DNA of 64,000 bases, taken from NCBI RefSeq assembly GCF_004323185.1, contig NZ_NAPS01000003.1:230565-294564 (forward strand). Direction: 5' to 3'. The notes under the pieces were generated by a model. It worked only from the letters and a program-made list of their open reading frames with translations. It made no database searches and was not told where the DNA came from. The first letter of the stretch is position 1, and each line of letters begins with the position of its first letter. The stretch is from Westiellopsis prolifica IICB1 (GTDB lineage: Bacteria; Cyanobacteriota; Cyanobacteriia; Cyanobacteriales; Nostocaceae). Shown in pieces: positions 18,116 through 27,500 of this stretch. The position numbers and the translations under genes are program-made.

Positions 18116-18991
18116 CTATATTATCTCATCAAAAGTAGTATCAACAGAGACTTCAGTCCAAGCATCTAATTCAGTTTTAACTGAATACAGCTTGGTATTA
18201 ATAGCAGAAATTGCATCTTCTCCTAGTACTAATCTTAGTGGTGGGTGATCACTATCAACTGCTTTCATCATTGCTAGAGCTGCTTTTTTAGGATCACCTG
18301 GTTCGTTAAACTCCAATTTCATATTTAGGATATCTCGTGCATCTTGACGCATAGTACCAATCACTGTTTCATAGTCATCAATTTGCATATCACTTATGAC
18401 CAGAGAACGTTTGACAAAATCTGTACGAAATGCACCAGGTTCAACAATTATGATTTTGATACCCAACGGTGTAACTTCCTGAGCTAATGCTTCAGAAATA
18501 CCTTCAATTGCAAATTTAGTACCATTATAAATTCCTGTGCCAGCATAGGACACAAAACCACCCACTGATGAGATATTCATAATGTGTCCACTGCCTTGTT
18601 TTCGCATATGAGGTAGTACTGTTCGTAGCACTTCTAAAACAGCAAAAAAGTTTGTTTCAAACTGATGACGAACTTCTTCATTGCTGACTTCTTCTATTGC
18701 TCCTAAAACACCATATCCAGCATTATTAACAAGTACATCAATGCGCCCAAAATTGATAATTGCTTGTTTTACCGCTTCCCTTATCTGTTCAGATTTAGTG
18801 ACATCAAGTTGCACCGCTAATGTTTGATTTGGAAAACTTGCTGCTAAATCTTCTATCTGCTCTAGATTCCTTGCGGTTAGCACCACAATCTCACCCCGAT
18901 CAAGCACTGTTTCTGCTAATGCTCGACCTAAACCCTTTGAGCTACCAGTAATAAACCATACACGTTTTTGAGGAATTGAGGACGTCATCAT
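18116..18991 (-). CDS. Short-chain dehydrogenase/reductase (last gene of the right operon)
   Basis: This 291-residue classical SDR has TGSSKGLG at 15-22, NNAGYG at 89-94, Ser in NISSVGG (142) and the YNGTK pair Tyr155/Lys159, so it should be catalytically competent. The substrate-binding half (VEPGAFRTDFV) is like that of many oxidoreductases of uncertain substrate. Two ATG codons stand side by side at the start, 9 bases after AAGGG on the minus strand. It is 17 bases downstream of the MbtH-like gene, so it is the last gene of the minus-strand series. It may reduce or oxidise the finished product, but could also be unrelated to the pathway. Confidence 0.87.
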   Translation of the reverse strand: MMTSSIPQKRVWFITGSSKGLGRALAETVLDRGEIVVLTARNLEQIEDLAASFPNQTLAVQLDVTKSEQIREAVKQAIINFGRIDVLVNNAGYGVLGAIEEVSNEEVRHQFETNFFAVLEVLRTVLPHMRKQGSGHIMNISSVGGFVSYAGTGIYNGTKFAIEGISEALAQEVTPLGIKIIIVEPGAFRTDFVKRSLVISDMQIDDYETVIGTMRQDARDILNMKLEFNEPGDPKKAALAMMKAVDSDHPPLRLVLGEDAISAINTKLYSVKTELDAWTEVSVDTTFDEII

Positions 18992-19008
18992 AAAAATTAT
19001 CCCTTTAC

Positions 19009-19236
19009 TTATTGGTGGTTATCAGCCATTTCCTGCATCTTTTTGCGGAGACTAAGCGGTCTCATGTCAATCCATACTTCTTTGATATAGCTCAGACACT
19101 CTTGCTTCAAACCGTTTTTTCCCACATCTTTCCAACCAAGAGGATTTTCACGGTCAGATGGCCAAATAGAGTATTGTTCTTCGTGATTTATAACTACTTT
19201 GTAAATTGTTGTGTCTTCTTTATCGTCTTGATACAT
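19009..19236 (-). CDS. MbtH-like protein
   Basis: This 75-residue protein carries the family signature: [31 protein letters not shown] and W-I-D-M-R-P-x-S-L-R. MbtH-like proteins bind NRPS adenylation domains and are often needed for their folding and activity. This one probably serves one or more of the A domains of the minus-strand assembly line; other copies may exist in the genome. It lies between the MATE exporter and the terminal SDR gene. The length is typical and all conserved Trp residues appear present. A long frame on the opposite strand here is only a shadow. Confidence 0.95.
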   Translation of the reverse strand: MYQDDKEDTTIYKVVINHEEQYSIWPSDRENPLGWKDVGKNGLKQECLSYIKEVWIDMRPLSLRKKMQEMADNHQ

Positions 19237-19274
19237 AATTGACCTGCTAATTTTGGTTAGTTATACTTTTATCG

Positions 19275-20648
19275 CTATTTGCTGTTTTTTACTCTGAGCA
19301 AATTTAAATTTTGAAATTCCAAAAATGTTAATACAATCACAAGTAACATAAACAAAATATCTGCAAGCAGCATCCCATAATATATACCTCTGATACCTAA
19401 GATTTTGGAAAATAAAATCACCATTGGCACAGTTAAAACTATGCTCCTTAACAATATTACTAATAGCACCATTTTACCTTTCCCTATAGATAAAAAAAGA
19501 GTATTGCTAAAGAATGCCAAAGGCCAGACAGGAATTAATATACTCAAGATAATAAAATTCAGTATATCATCTTGGGTAAAGTTAACATCTGGTAGAATCA
19601 GACCCAAAAATGTTTTTGGTAATAATTGTAAAGGCAACCAAATCAATATTGACAAAATAGTTCCAATGATTGCAAAAGTTAAATATGATTTTTTGACTCT
19701 TTGATAATTTTGTGCGCCATAATTCATCCCAATTATAGGTTGTAATGCTTGGGAAAAACCAATGATGGGAATAAATACAAAGGAAGATACTTTTACCGTT
19801 GCTCCAAAGAAGGCAATATCACTATTTGTACCATAATAAGAAATCAAGTTAAAAACTACGAAATCTTGAAGTAATATTGTGAATGGATAAAATAGTTCTG
19901 ATATTCCTACTGATAAGATTGCACGCATTATATCTATGGCGATCGCTCTTTTTTGGAAAATGACAGAAACCGATGTTTTTCCAAAAATAAAATAGGCTAA
20001 ATTAGTAATACTATAGATAATCATTGCTATAACCGTAGCAAGAGCTATTCCTTGTGTCTCCCAATTAAATAAACTGATAAATATATAATTCAGAAAAATA
20101 TTAATAATAACAAACAGCCAATCAAATATTGTAGTTAACTTAATATTGCCTTCTGATTTAATGACCCGACTACAAGCTTCTGCTAATATCAAAAATACTG
20201 AGCCTAGTATATAAGTTTTAAAGTATTTTGTGCCTTCTAAAGCAACTTCACCTGTGCCTCCCATAAATAAAATTAATTCTTTTCCAAAACTGTAACCAAT
20301 AATAGTAATTGAAAATGCGATCGCAACACTCATCACTATTAAATTAGTAAATATTTTAGATTGAGTTTTGGTATCTCTAGAACCAATCGCTCGACTGAGA
20401 ACAGAAGCAGAGCCAACCCCAATAGAGAGAGCAAACCCATTTATTATACTTGTCAACGGCAATGCGAGTGAAATGCCAGCTAAAGCATTTTCACCAAGAA
20501 ATCGTCCTGCAAATAAAGCATCAATAAAAGTATTTAAACTTAGCATCAATACTCCTAGTGTACTAGGAATTGAAAACTTAAACATCAATTTAACAAGATT
20601 AGCTTGCAGAATTTCATTGGTGATTTTATTTTGTTGATAGTCAGTCAT
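19275..20648 (-). CDS. MATE-family efflux transporter
   Basis: This 457-residue integral membrane protein has about twelve hydrophobic segments and MATE-like sequence (for example ALAGISLALPLTSIINGFA near the N-terminus and FIPIIGFSQALQPIIGMNYG in the second half). MATE transporters export small molecules using a proton or sodium gradient across the cytoplasmic membrane. Within this operon it is the natural candidate for export of the peptide-polyketide product, and possibly for self-protection. It lies between an SDR gene and the MbtH-like gene. The substrate is an inference from position. Confidence 0.9.
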   Translation of the reverse strand: MTDYQQNKITNEILQANLVKLMFKFSIPSTLGVLMLSLNTFIDALFAGRFLGENALAGISLALPLTSIINGFALSIGVGSASVLSRAIGSRDTKTQSKIFTNLIVMSVAIAFSITIIGYSFGKELILFMGGTGEVALEGTKYFKTYILGSVFLILAEACSRVIKSEGNIKLTTIFDWLFVIINIFLNYIFISLFNWETQGIALATVIAMIIYSITNLAYFIFGKTSVSVIFQKRAIAIDIMRAILSVGISELFYPFTILLQDFVVFNLISYYGTNSDIAFFGATVKVSSFVFIPIIGFSQALQPIIGMNYGAQNYQRVKKSYLTFAIIGTILSILIWLPLQLLPKTFLGLILPDVNFTQDDILNFIILSILIPVWPLAFFSNTLFLSIGKGKMVLLVILLRSIVLTVPMVILFSKILGIRGIYYGMLLADILFMLLVIVLTFLEFQNLNLLRVKNSK

Positions 20649-20700
20649 ATTTTATTGATCATATTTTATATTGCAATCAAATCAAATCAAAAATATATAA

Positions 20701-21588
20701 TTAATCCAACCCCATTCCTTTTCGCATATTCTGATAAAAATTATCATAAAAATATTGATGCGGCACTAATCTTTTATACAAAGCATACAAATTAAGACGC
20801 CATGATGATTGCACGACGAAATATTGTCTTTTAGGTTTGGAAGCTGACAAAGCTTGCAAAATTGTATTTGCTACTTTTTCAGGTGGTAAACCTGCGCTAC
20901 GATTGTCTTCTACCGAACCTTGCATATATATTTTGTAATTCTTGCCATAGATCGCTTTTATTTCCGGTGACATCTTTGCAAGTGTTTGCTGATAATTAGC
21001 TTCTACCTTATCAGCCTGTTCTGGGGTTACTATTCCTGCTGGTAATATGGAAATAACCTCAATTCCACTAGAATATAATTCCATTCGTAAAGAATCCGTA
21101 AGTGCTTCAATGGCAAATTTGGAAGCAGATAAAAGACTTCTATAAGGTAGAGCTAATCTGCCACAAATTGCACTGACATTGATGATACGACCTTTGGCTT
21201 TTCTTATTAATGGTAAGAATGCTTGTATGACTGCAATTTGTCCAATAACATTGACTTCAAAATTAAATCGAATATCATCTATAGGAATACATTCTAATGG
21301 TCCATCTACCGCTACAACTGCGTTATTAATTAATGCGAGTAATCCTTCATCACCAACCGCTAGTGAAACAAATCCCAATGCAGATTTAATTTCTTCGGCT
21401 TTTGTGATGTCCATGATTATGGGTGTTAAATCACCAAATGCAACCTGTTTTAGTGACTCTGCATCTTTTTGTGTGCGGACTCCAGCAAAAACGCGATATC
21501 CCTGCTTGGCAAGTGAAAGTGCGGTTACTCGACCTAAACCAGTGGATGTCCCTGTAATGACGACTGCACCTTTATGATTCTGATTCAT
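20701..21588 (-). CDS. SDR-family protein lacking the catalytic Tyr
   Basis: This 295-residue protein has an SDR cofactor motif TGTSTGLG near the N-terminus, but the catalytic region reads YRSLLSASKFAIEAL. The Lys is present, while the position four residues before it, normally Tyr, is Leu. NNAG is also altered to NNAV, and the SS of the NxSS segment is SA. It may bind NAD(P) without reducing, or use a different mechanism. I chose ATG at 21588, because the longer frame (TTG at 21603) would start within the ribosome-binding site GGAGGA that lies 7 bases before this ATG. It is encoded between a P450 and the MATE exporter in the right operon. Confidence 0.85.
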   Translation of the reverse strand: MNQNHKGAVVITGTSTGLGRVTALSLAKQGYRVFAGVRTQKDAESLKQVAFGDLTPIIMDITKAEEIKSALGFVSLAVGDEGLLALINNAVVAVDGPLECIPIDDIRFNFEVNVIGQIAVIQAFLPLIRKAKGRIINVSAICGRLALPYRSLLSASKFAIEALTDSLRMELYSSGIEVISILPAGIVTPEQADKVEANYQQTLAKMSPEIKAIYGKNYKIYMQGSVEDNRSAGLPPEKVANTILQALSASKPKRQYFVVQSSWRLNLYALYKRLVPHQYFYDNFYQNMRKGMGLD

Positions 21589-21647
21589 ACTGATTTCCTC
21601 CAAGACATAAGTAAACCGAACAAAAAACTAAATCAAGAAAAATATCT

Positions 21648-21665
21648 GGCGAATATAATTTCGCC
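21648..21665 (-). terminator. Possible weak hairpin terminator between P450 and SDR genes
   Basis: GGCGAA (21648-21653) and TTCGCC (21660-21665) form a 6-bp stem with a 6-base AT loop. On the minus strand the stem is followed within a few bases by TATTTTTCTT. It lies in the 156-base gap after the P450 stop and before the SDR start, so it may attenuate transcription. The stem is short. Confidence 0.35.
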
Positions 21666-21759
21666 GCTACACAAACATAGCCGACTACCTAGATTACAAT
21701 AAGTCTGAGTTTGTGGGGATTGTAAACATTTGAGATGCTGCTAATTTTTGTGGCTTTCC

Positions 21760-23130
21760 TTAATGTTGACGCGCACCATGCATAATCATCTTCACACCAC
21801 TTTTGGCATAACATTGATCATTGGAATGTTCTTGGCGTTCTGATCGCTTGTTAATCAGCATTAATTTATAGTTTGAAAGAATTGTTGCTAAGACAAGCTT
21901 CATTTGAAATATAGAAAAAGACCCTGCAATACAACTACGAGCGCCACTACCGAAGGGTATAAATTCATAAGGAGAGAATTTTTTTTCTAGAAAGCGCTCT
22001 GGCTTAAATTGTTTTGGCTCTGGGTATACATCTTCACGTTGATGTGTGGAATAAATATTGGTAATGAGTACTGTACCAGGAATTAACTCATAGCCCATAA
22101 TTTCCACTGGGGAAACTACGACCCTTGGTAGTGAAAATATGGGACTGGGATAAATTCGTAAAGACTCATTACAAACAGCGTTGAGGTAAGGTAATGCAAC
22201 AATACTCATAGGATCTGGATTTTCACCCAGGCTATCGAGTTCTTCAAGCAATTTTTCGCGAACATCTGGTAAACGGTGAACCCAGTATAAGAACCAGGTT
22301 AATGAATGTGTTGCACCATCTCGGCTTGCTAATATTGGCAAAAATAGGAGATCGCGTACCTCTTCATCACTAAATGGTTTACCTGTTTCATCACAAGCAA
22401 ATATCAAATCGCAGAGCATATCATTGCGTAAAGGATCTGCTTGTTTGCGGCGTTCTTTGACTTCACTGTATAAAAATTGAAAAATTTCTTTGAGGAGATA
22501 CCTATGGTATCCCCAGGGACTAAGACGACCTAAATCTACTTGTGTAAAAGGTAATTTTGTTGTGATATTAAATAGCCAAGATTTTTCATATTTAATGCAA
22601 GATCTATATAGATCGTTAATTTTTTCATAACGCTCTCCTTCTCGCAATCCAATCACAACTTCTATCGCTATTTGTAAGGTAATTCTTGATAAGATTTCAT
22701 GGGCGATAAAAGTTTTTGCAGACGCCTGTTGACTAATAATTTTTTTGGTGAGTTCGCAAATACTTTTACCAGTAGCATTCATCCGTTCTCCGTGGTAAGC
22801 CTTCATTAACAGAGGACGACGATGTTTGTGAATTAAACCTTCAATATGAAGGATTCCTTGCTGTCCCATCTGTCCGACTGTAATTGGGGAATCTCCTGGA
22901 GGGAGACTAGAGATTGTAATTTCTTTGGTATTAGTTAAATATTGCTTTATTCCTAAAGGATTGCTGACGTAAACAATTGGTGTAAAACCAGACATTATAG
23001 TGACAATGTCGCCATAGCGTTTGTAAATAGTATCCAAACAGCCAAGGGGATTAGTATCGAGTTGCTGACGTAGCAGCCACAAGGGTATTTTCGGTCCTGG
23101 TGGTAGTGCCATAAATATTGTTTCATTCAA
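21760..23130 (-). CDS. Cytochrome P450 (CYP110-like), altered I helix
   Basis: This 456-residue P450 starts at LPPGPKIPLW after a short leader, has ExxR as ESLR and the heme loop FGSGARSCIAG with Cys400. It is a close paralogue of the adjacent P450 (23187-24566) and a more distant relative of the one at 11658. The I helix reads LASRDGATHSLTW in place of AGxD/E-T-T: the acid is kept, but the following Thr is Gly and the preceding Gly is Ser. This usually changes oxygen activation, though exceptions with water-mediated proton delivery are known. It is likely a late oxidation enzyme of the right cluster. The substrate is unknown. Confidence 0.9.
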   Translation of the reverse strand: MNETIFMALPPGPKIPLWLLRQQLDTNPLGCLDTIYKRYGDIVTIMSGFTPIVYVSNPLGIKQYLTNTKEITISSLPPGDSPITVGQMGQQGILHIEGLIHKHRRPLLMKAYHGERMNATGKSICELTKKIISQQASAKTFIAHEILSRITLQIAIEVVIGLREGERYEKINDLYRSCIKYEKSWLFNITTKLPFTQVDLGRLSPWGYHRYLLKEIFQFLYSEVKERRKQADPLRNDMLCDLIFACDETGKPFSDEEVRDLLFLPILASRDGATHSLTWFLYWVHRLPDVREKLLEELDSLGENPDPMSIVALPYLNAVCNESLRIYPSPIFSLPRVVVSPVEIMGYELIPGTVLITNIYSTHQREDVYPEPKQFKPERFLEKKFSPYEFIPFGSGARSCIAGSFSIFQMKLVLATILSNYKLMLINKRSERQEHSNDQCYAKSGVKMIMHGARQH

Positions 23131-23186
23131 TAATTGGGATCAGAAATATATATCAACAAAAGCAAGTAAAAAATTATATTCAAAAA

Positions 23187-24566
23187 CTAAATCAAGCCAG
23201 AAACTAATGACTGAGACTGTTCTTGATCCTGACGGTGGTTACGCATAACCATTTTCACACCACTAGCAGGAGAACAAATCAAACCTGCAAATTTAGGACG
23301 TTCTGGGTGCCGATTGACTAGCTCTAATTGATAGCGTGAAAGAATAGTTGCTAATATAAGTTTCATTTCAAATAAGGCAAAATTCGCACCAATACACACA
23401 CGAGAACCGCCACCAAATGGCAAAAATTCGTAGGGAGAAAATTGTTTTTCTAAAAAGCGTTCTGGTTGAAATTCTTTGGGATTTGGATATAAATCTTCAC
23501 GCTGATGGGTTGCATAAATATTACCAATAACTATCGTACCGGGATGTAGTTTATAACCCATGATCTCAACCGTCGATTCTACTAATCTGGGAAATGTAAA
23601 CAATTGAGTTGGGTAAATTCGCAGAACTTCATTACATACAGCACTTAAGTAGGGTAATGTAACAATACTCATAGGATCCGGATTTTCACCAAGACTATCA
23701 AGTTCTTTGAATAGTTTTTCTCGCACATCTCTTAAGCGATGAATCCAGTACAAAGACCAACTAATAGTAGTTCCAGAAGCATCAATAGCAGCAAACATCG
23801 GTGATAATAAAAGATCACGTACTTCTTGGGTGCTTAATTTTTCACCTGTTTCATCACAAGCAAAAATTAAATCCTCAAGTATATCACTGCGTGAACAATC
23901 TACTTGCTGACGACGTTCTTCTACCTCAGTAGATAGCAATTGAAAAAGTTCTTTTTGCAGGTGAAGGAGATATCCTTTTGGACTCCATCTACCTAAATCT
24001 TTTTCTCCAAAAATCTTGCTAAAAACTTTAACTATAAGAGATTGTCTATCTAGTTTCAACAAAGACGTAAATAAATATTTAATTTTGTCATAGCGTTCTC
24101 CTTCTTGTAAACCGATTACCCGTTCTATTCCCACTTTAAAAGTAATATCCTCAATGACCGAGTATGCTATAAAAGGTTTTCCAATAACTTGTTTATTCAT
24201 TATCTTTTCTGTGAGTTCGCAAATACTCCGCCCACAAGCTTGCATCCGCGCTCCATGAAAAGCTTGCATTAAGAGTTTACGCCGATTTTTATGAATTAGA
24301 CCATCAAGTTGTAGGACTCCTTGATTTCCTGTGACCAAAGCAAAATCTTGGTTTAATTCACCTCTAGCTATAATTTCTTTGGTATTTGTAAAAAATTCTT
24401 TTATACCTGAAGGATTGCTGATGTAGACAATTGGCGTAGAACCAGACATTATAGTAACAATATCACCATAACGTTGAGAAATAGTATCCAAATAACTAAA
24501 AGGATTAATCTCGAATTGCAGACCTAGTAGCCAAAATGGTATTTTCGGTCCAGGAGGTAGTTTCAT
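23187..24566 (-). CDS. Cytochrome P450 (CYP110-like), tandem paralogue
   Basis: This 459-residue P450 begins MKLPPGPKIPFW, has ExxR as EVLR and the heme loop FGGGSRVCIGAN with Cys391. The I helix reads FAAIDASGTTISW, so the acid-alcohol pair is D-A rather than D/E-T. It shares long segments with the next gene (for example YGDIVTIMSG-TPIVY-SNP-GIK and the SIV-LPYL-AVCNE region), which shows tandem duplication. It starts 18 bases after the stop of the terminal NRPS-TE gene, so the two P450s are probably cotranscribed with the assembly line and oxidise its product or a carrier-bound intermediate. Confidence 0.91.
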   Translation of the reverse strand: MKLPPGPKIPFWLLGLQFEINPFSYLDTISQRYGDIVTIMSGSTPIVYISNPSGIKEFFTNTKEIIARGELNQDFALVTGNQGVLQLDGLIHKNRRKLLMQAFHGARMQACGRSICELTEKIMNKQVIGKPFIAYSVIEDITFKVGIERVIGLQEGERYDKIKYLFTSLLKLDRQSLIVKVFSKIFGEKDLGRWSPKGYLLHLQKELFQLLSTEVEERRQQVDCSRSDILEDLIFACDETGEKLSTQEVRDLLLSPMFAAIDASGTTISWSLYWIHRLRDVREKLFKELDSLGENPDPMSIVTLPYLSAVCNEVLRIYPTQLFTFPRLVESTVEIMGYKLHPGTIVIGNIYATHQREDLYPNPKEFQPERFLEKQFSPYEFLPFGGGSRVCIGANFALFEMKLILATILSRYQLELVNRHPERPKFAGLICSPASGVKMVMRNHRQDQEQSQSLVSGLI

Positions 24567-24584
24567 CAGTTTCTTTTGCTCCCA

Positions 24585-27500
24585 TTATTCAGATTGCACA
24601 ACAGCATTATCGATACAAACTCTTAAGTTTCTGGCTAATTCCTGAATATGAGGTTCAATAAAAATTGAGAAATGATCACCAGGAATTTCCATCACTTGAA
24701 TAGGTTGACTAGAACATTTACCCCAACCTAGTAAGGGATCATCAGTATGAAATTCTGGACTTTCAAAATCATGAATGATTTCTTCTTTCGCTCGAAATAA
24801 AGTTATAGACTGCTCATAAACAGTTGGTGTATAATTTCGCATGGCTTGAACATGAGCCTTGAACAATTTGTAGTAACGCATAAAATCTTTAATTTCCGTA
24901 TCAGTAAAGATAAAATTCATTTTTTGATTAATCAAATCAAGTTGCTCATTCAGGGATAAATCTCGAAGTTCCTCAAAACAAAGCGAAAAATCTATATTAC
25001 TATCAGTTTTTATCGATTCAGCCATGCGAAGTAAAAATTTTGCATCGTCATCTTTTGTAGATTCAATGCGTGTTTCTGAAAGTATGGCATCGATTATAAT
25101 TAATAAATCTACTGTTTCACCTTCTCTTTGTAATTGCTGCGCCATTTCAAAAGCAAGTACACCGCCGTAACAATGACCACCTAAAAGATAAGGACCTTTT
25201 GGCTGCACTTTCCGAATTTCTTGTAAGTAATAATTTGCTGTTTCTTCTACTGTTATAATTTTCGGTTCTTCTTGGTTAGGATTATGTTCTAAGGCATAAA
25301 ATGGATAATTTTCACCAAGTCTTCTGGATAAATTAATGTAGTGATTAATACCTCCACCAGCGCCATGTATACAAAAGAAAGGTATTTTAGAACCAGAAGA
25401 ATTAATTTCTACTAAAGGAGAATTAGAACTCTCACGGAATGGCTGACTAACAATTACAGCTAGTTTCTCGATTGTAGGATTTTCAAAAAGAGTAGATAAA
25501 GTAAGATGATGTCCAAATCGATCTTGAATTTGAGCCATTAAGCGTACAGCTAAAAATGAGTGACCACCCAGATTAAAGAAATTATCTTTTACTCCAATCG
25601 GACTGGTATTGAGGAGATTACCCCAAAGTTTTACTAATGATAACTCTGTAAAATTACGAGGAGCAATTATGTTTTCATGAGTATTTGGTCGAATAAGCTT
25701 ATCTTTAGGAAGCGCACGTTTATCTATTTTGCCATTGGGTGTTAGTGGAAATGCGTCTAAAACCACAAAGGCGGATGGAAGCATATAATTAGGTAATTTT
25801 TGTTGCAAATATGGCAAAAGTTGTGCAGCAATATTTTGTTTTTTTGTTACAATATAAGCTATTAAAATTTGATCTTCTTGTTCATCTTTTTCGGCAATTA
25901 CAACCGATTCTTGTATATCTGGATGTTGTGTAATAACAGCTACAATTTCAGCTAACTCTACTCGAAAGCCTCTAATTTTTACTTGCTCATCACGACGACC
26001 CAAATACTCAAGATTTCCATCTTTGAGATAACGTACTAAATCACCTGTTTTATAAAGCTTAGTTTCGGGGATAAAGGGATTATCTATAAATTTTTCTTGA
26101 GTGAATTCGGGACGATGTAAATATCCCCTCGCTAATCCGTCTCCACCAATATAAAGTTCTCCGATAACTCCTACAGGTGTTGGTTGTAAATTGCGATTCA
26201 ATACATAGATTTGAGTATTATCAATTGGACAACCAATAGGAACACTGTTTGCTTGGTCTGGTAATAAAGTGGTGTCGTAATAAGTGGCGTTAGCGGAAAC
26301 TTCCGATGAACCATAAAGGTTAATTAATTTTGCAAATGGCAATAATTTTCGGAAACTTTTAACTAATTTAATAGATAGTGCTTCACCGCTAGTTATCCAA
26401 AGTTCTAGTTTTAATAGTTTCTGAGTCAGATGACTGTAATTATCTAAAAGTAAACGCAGAAGTGAGGGTACAAGTATAATACGAGTAACTTTGTGCTTAA
26501 CTAAAGTTTCTATAAATAGCTGTGGATCTAATAAAGTTTCATTTTTGATAATTACTGTAGGGATTCCTTGGAGTAAAGGAGCAAAAATTTCCCATACCGA
26601 ATCTACAAAACTAATAGCTGTTTTCTGACAACAAATTTCCTCTGGATTGAAAGGATAAGTTTTCCATAGCCAGTGTAAGCCATTTACGGTACCGCGATGA
26701 GTACCAAGAACACCTTTAGGAGTTCCAGTTGAGCCAGAGGTATAAATAATATAGGCGAGATGATCAGATTTTGAAATGTTAATCGGGTTTTCTGAACTTT
26801 CTTGATTGATAATTTCCCAGTCATTGTCTAGCAAAATTACCGTCATTTGTTCTTTATCATTTGTCATATGTCCAAACTTATTAACAAATAACGAATTACT
26901 AATAACCAATGACACTTGAGAATCAGAGAGCATAAATTTTAAACGCTCAACTGGATAACTTGGGTCGAGAGGAATGTATGCACCACCAGCTTTAAGGATG
27001 GCTAAAATTCCCACTATCATATCTGGGTCGCGTTCTAAACAGATAGCAACGAGGGTTTCTTGAGTTACACCTTGTTTTTGTAAATAGTGCGCTAGCTGAT
27101 TGACTTTATGATTAAGTTGCCGATATGTTAGTTGTTCTGACTGACTAATTAATGCTAGAGAGTCAGGTGTTCGTTTCACTTGTTGTTCAAATAATTGATT
27201 TAAAGATGCATTCTGATAGTCTGAACTAGTTTGATTAACTTTAAATAATAGTTGCTCTTTTTCAAAGGTATTTAGTAGAGATAAATTACAGATGCGCTGC
27301 TCTGGATTAGTAATAATATTTGCTAACAAAGTCTGAAAGTGATTGAGAAATTGGCTAATAGTTGTCGCATCGAAAATATCTGTATTATACTCCAGACATC
27401 CTGTTAAACCCTCTTGCAATTCAAACATCGACAGAAAAATATCAAGTTGAGCTGTCCCGCTATCAAACTCTAAAGTACGTAAGGTTAACCCAGACACTTC

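Noticed and set aside
17966..18248. Open frames in the cluster junction
   Set aside because: They are short, overlap the end of the SDR gene in part and show no motif. They are more likely debris than genes.
18992..19242. A plus-strand frame over the MbtH-like gene
   Set aside because: The minus-strand protein has the full MbtH signature, so the opposite frame is a shadow.
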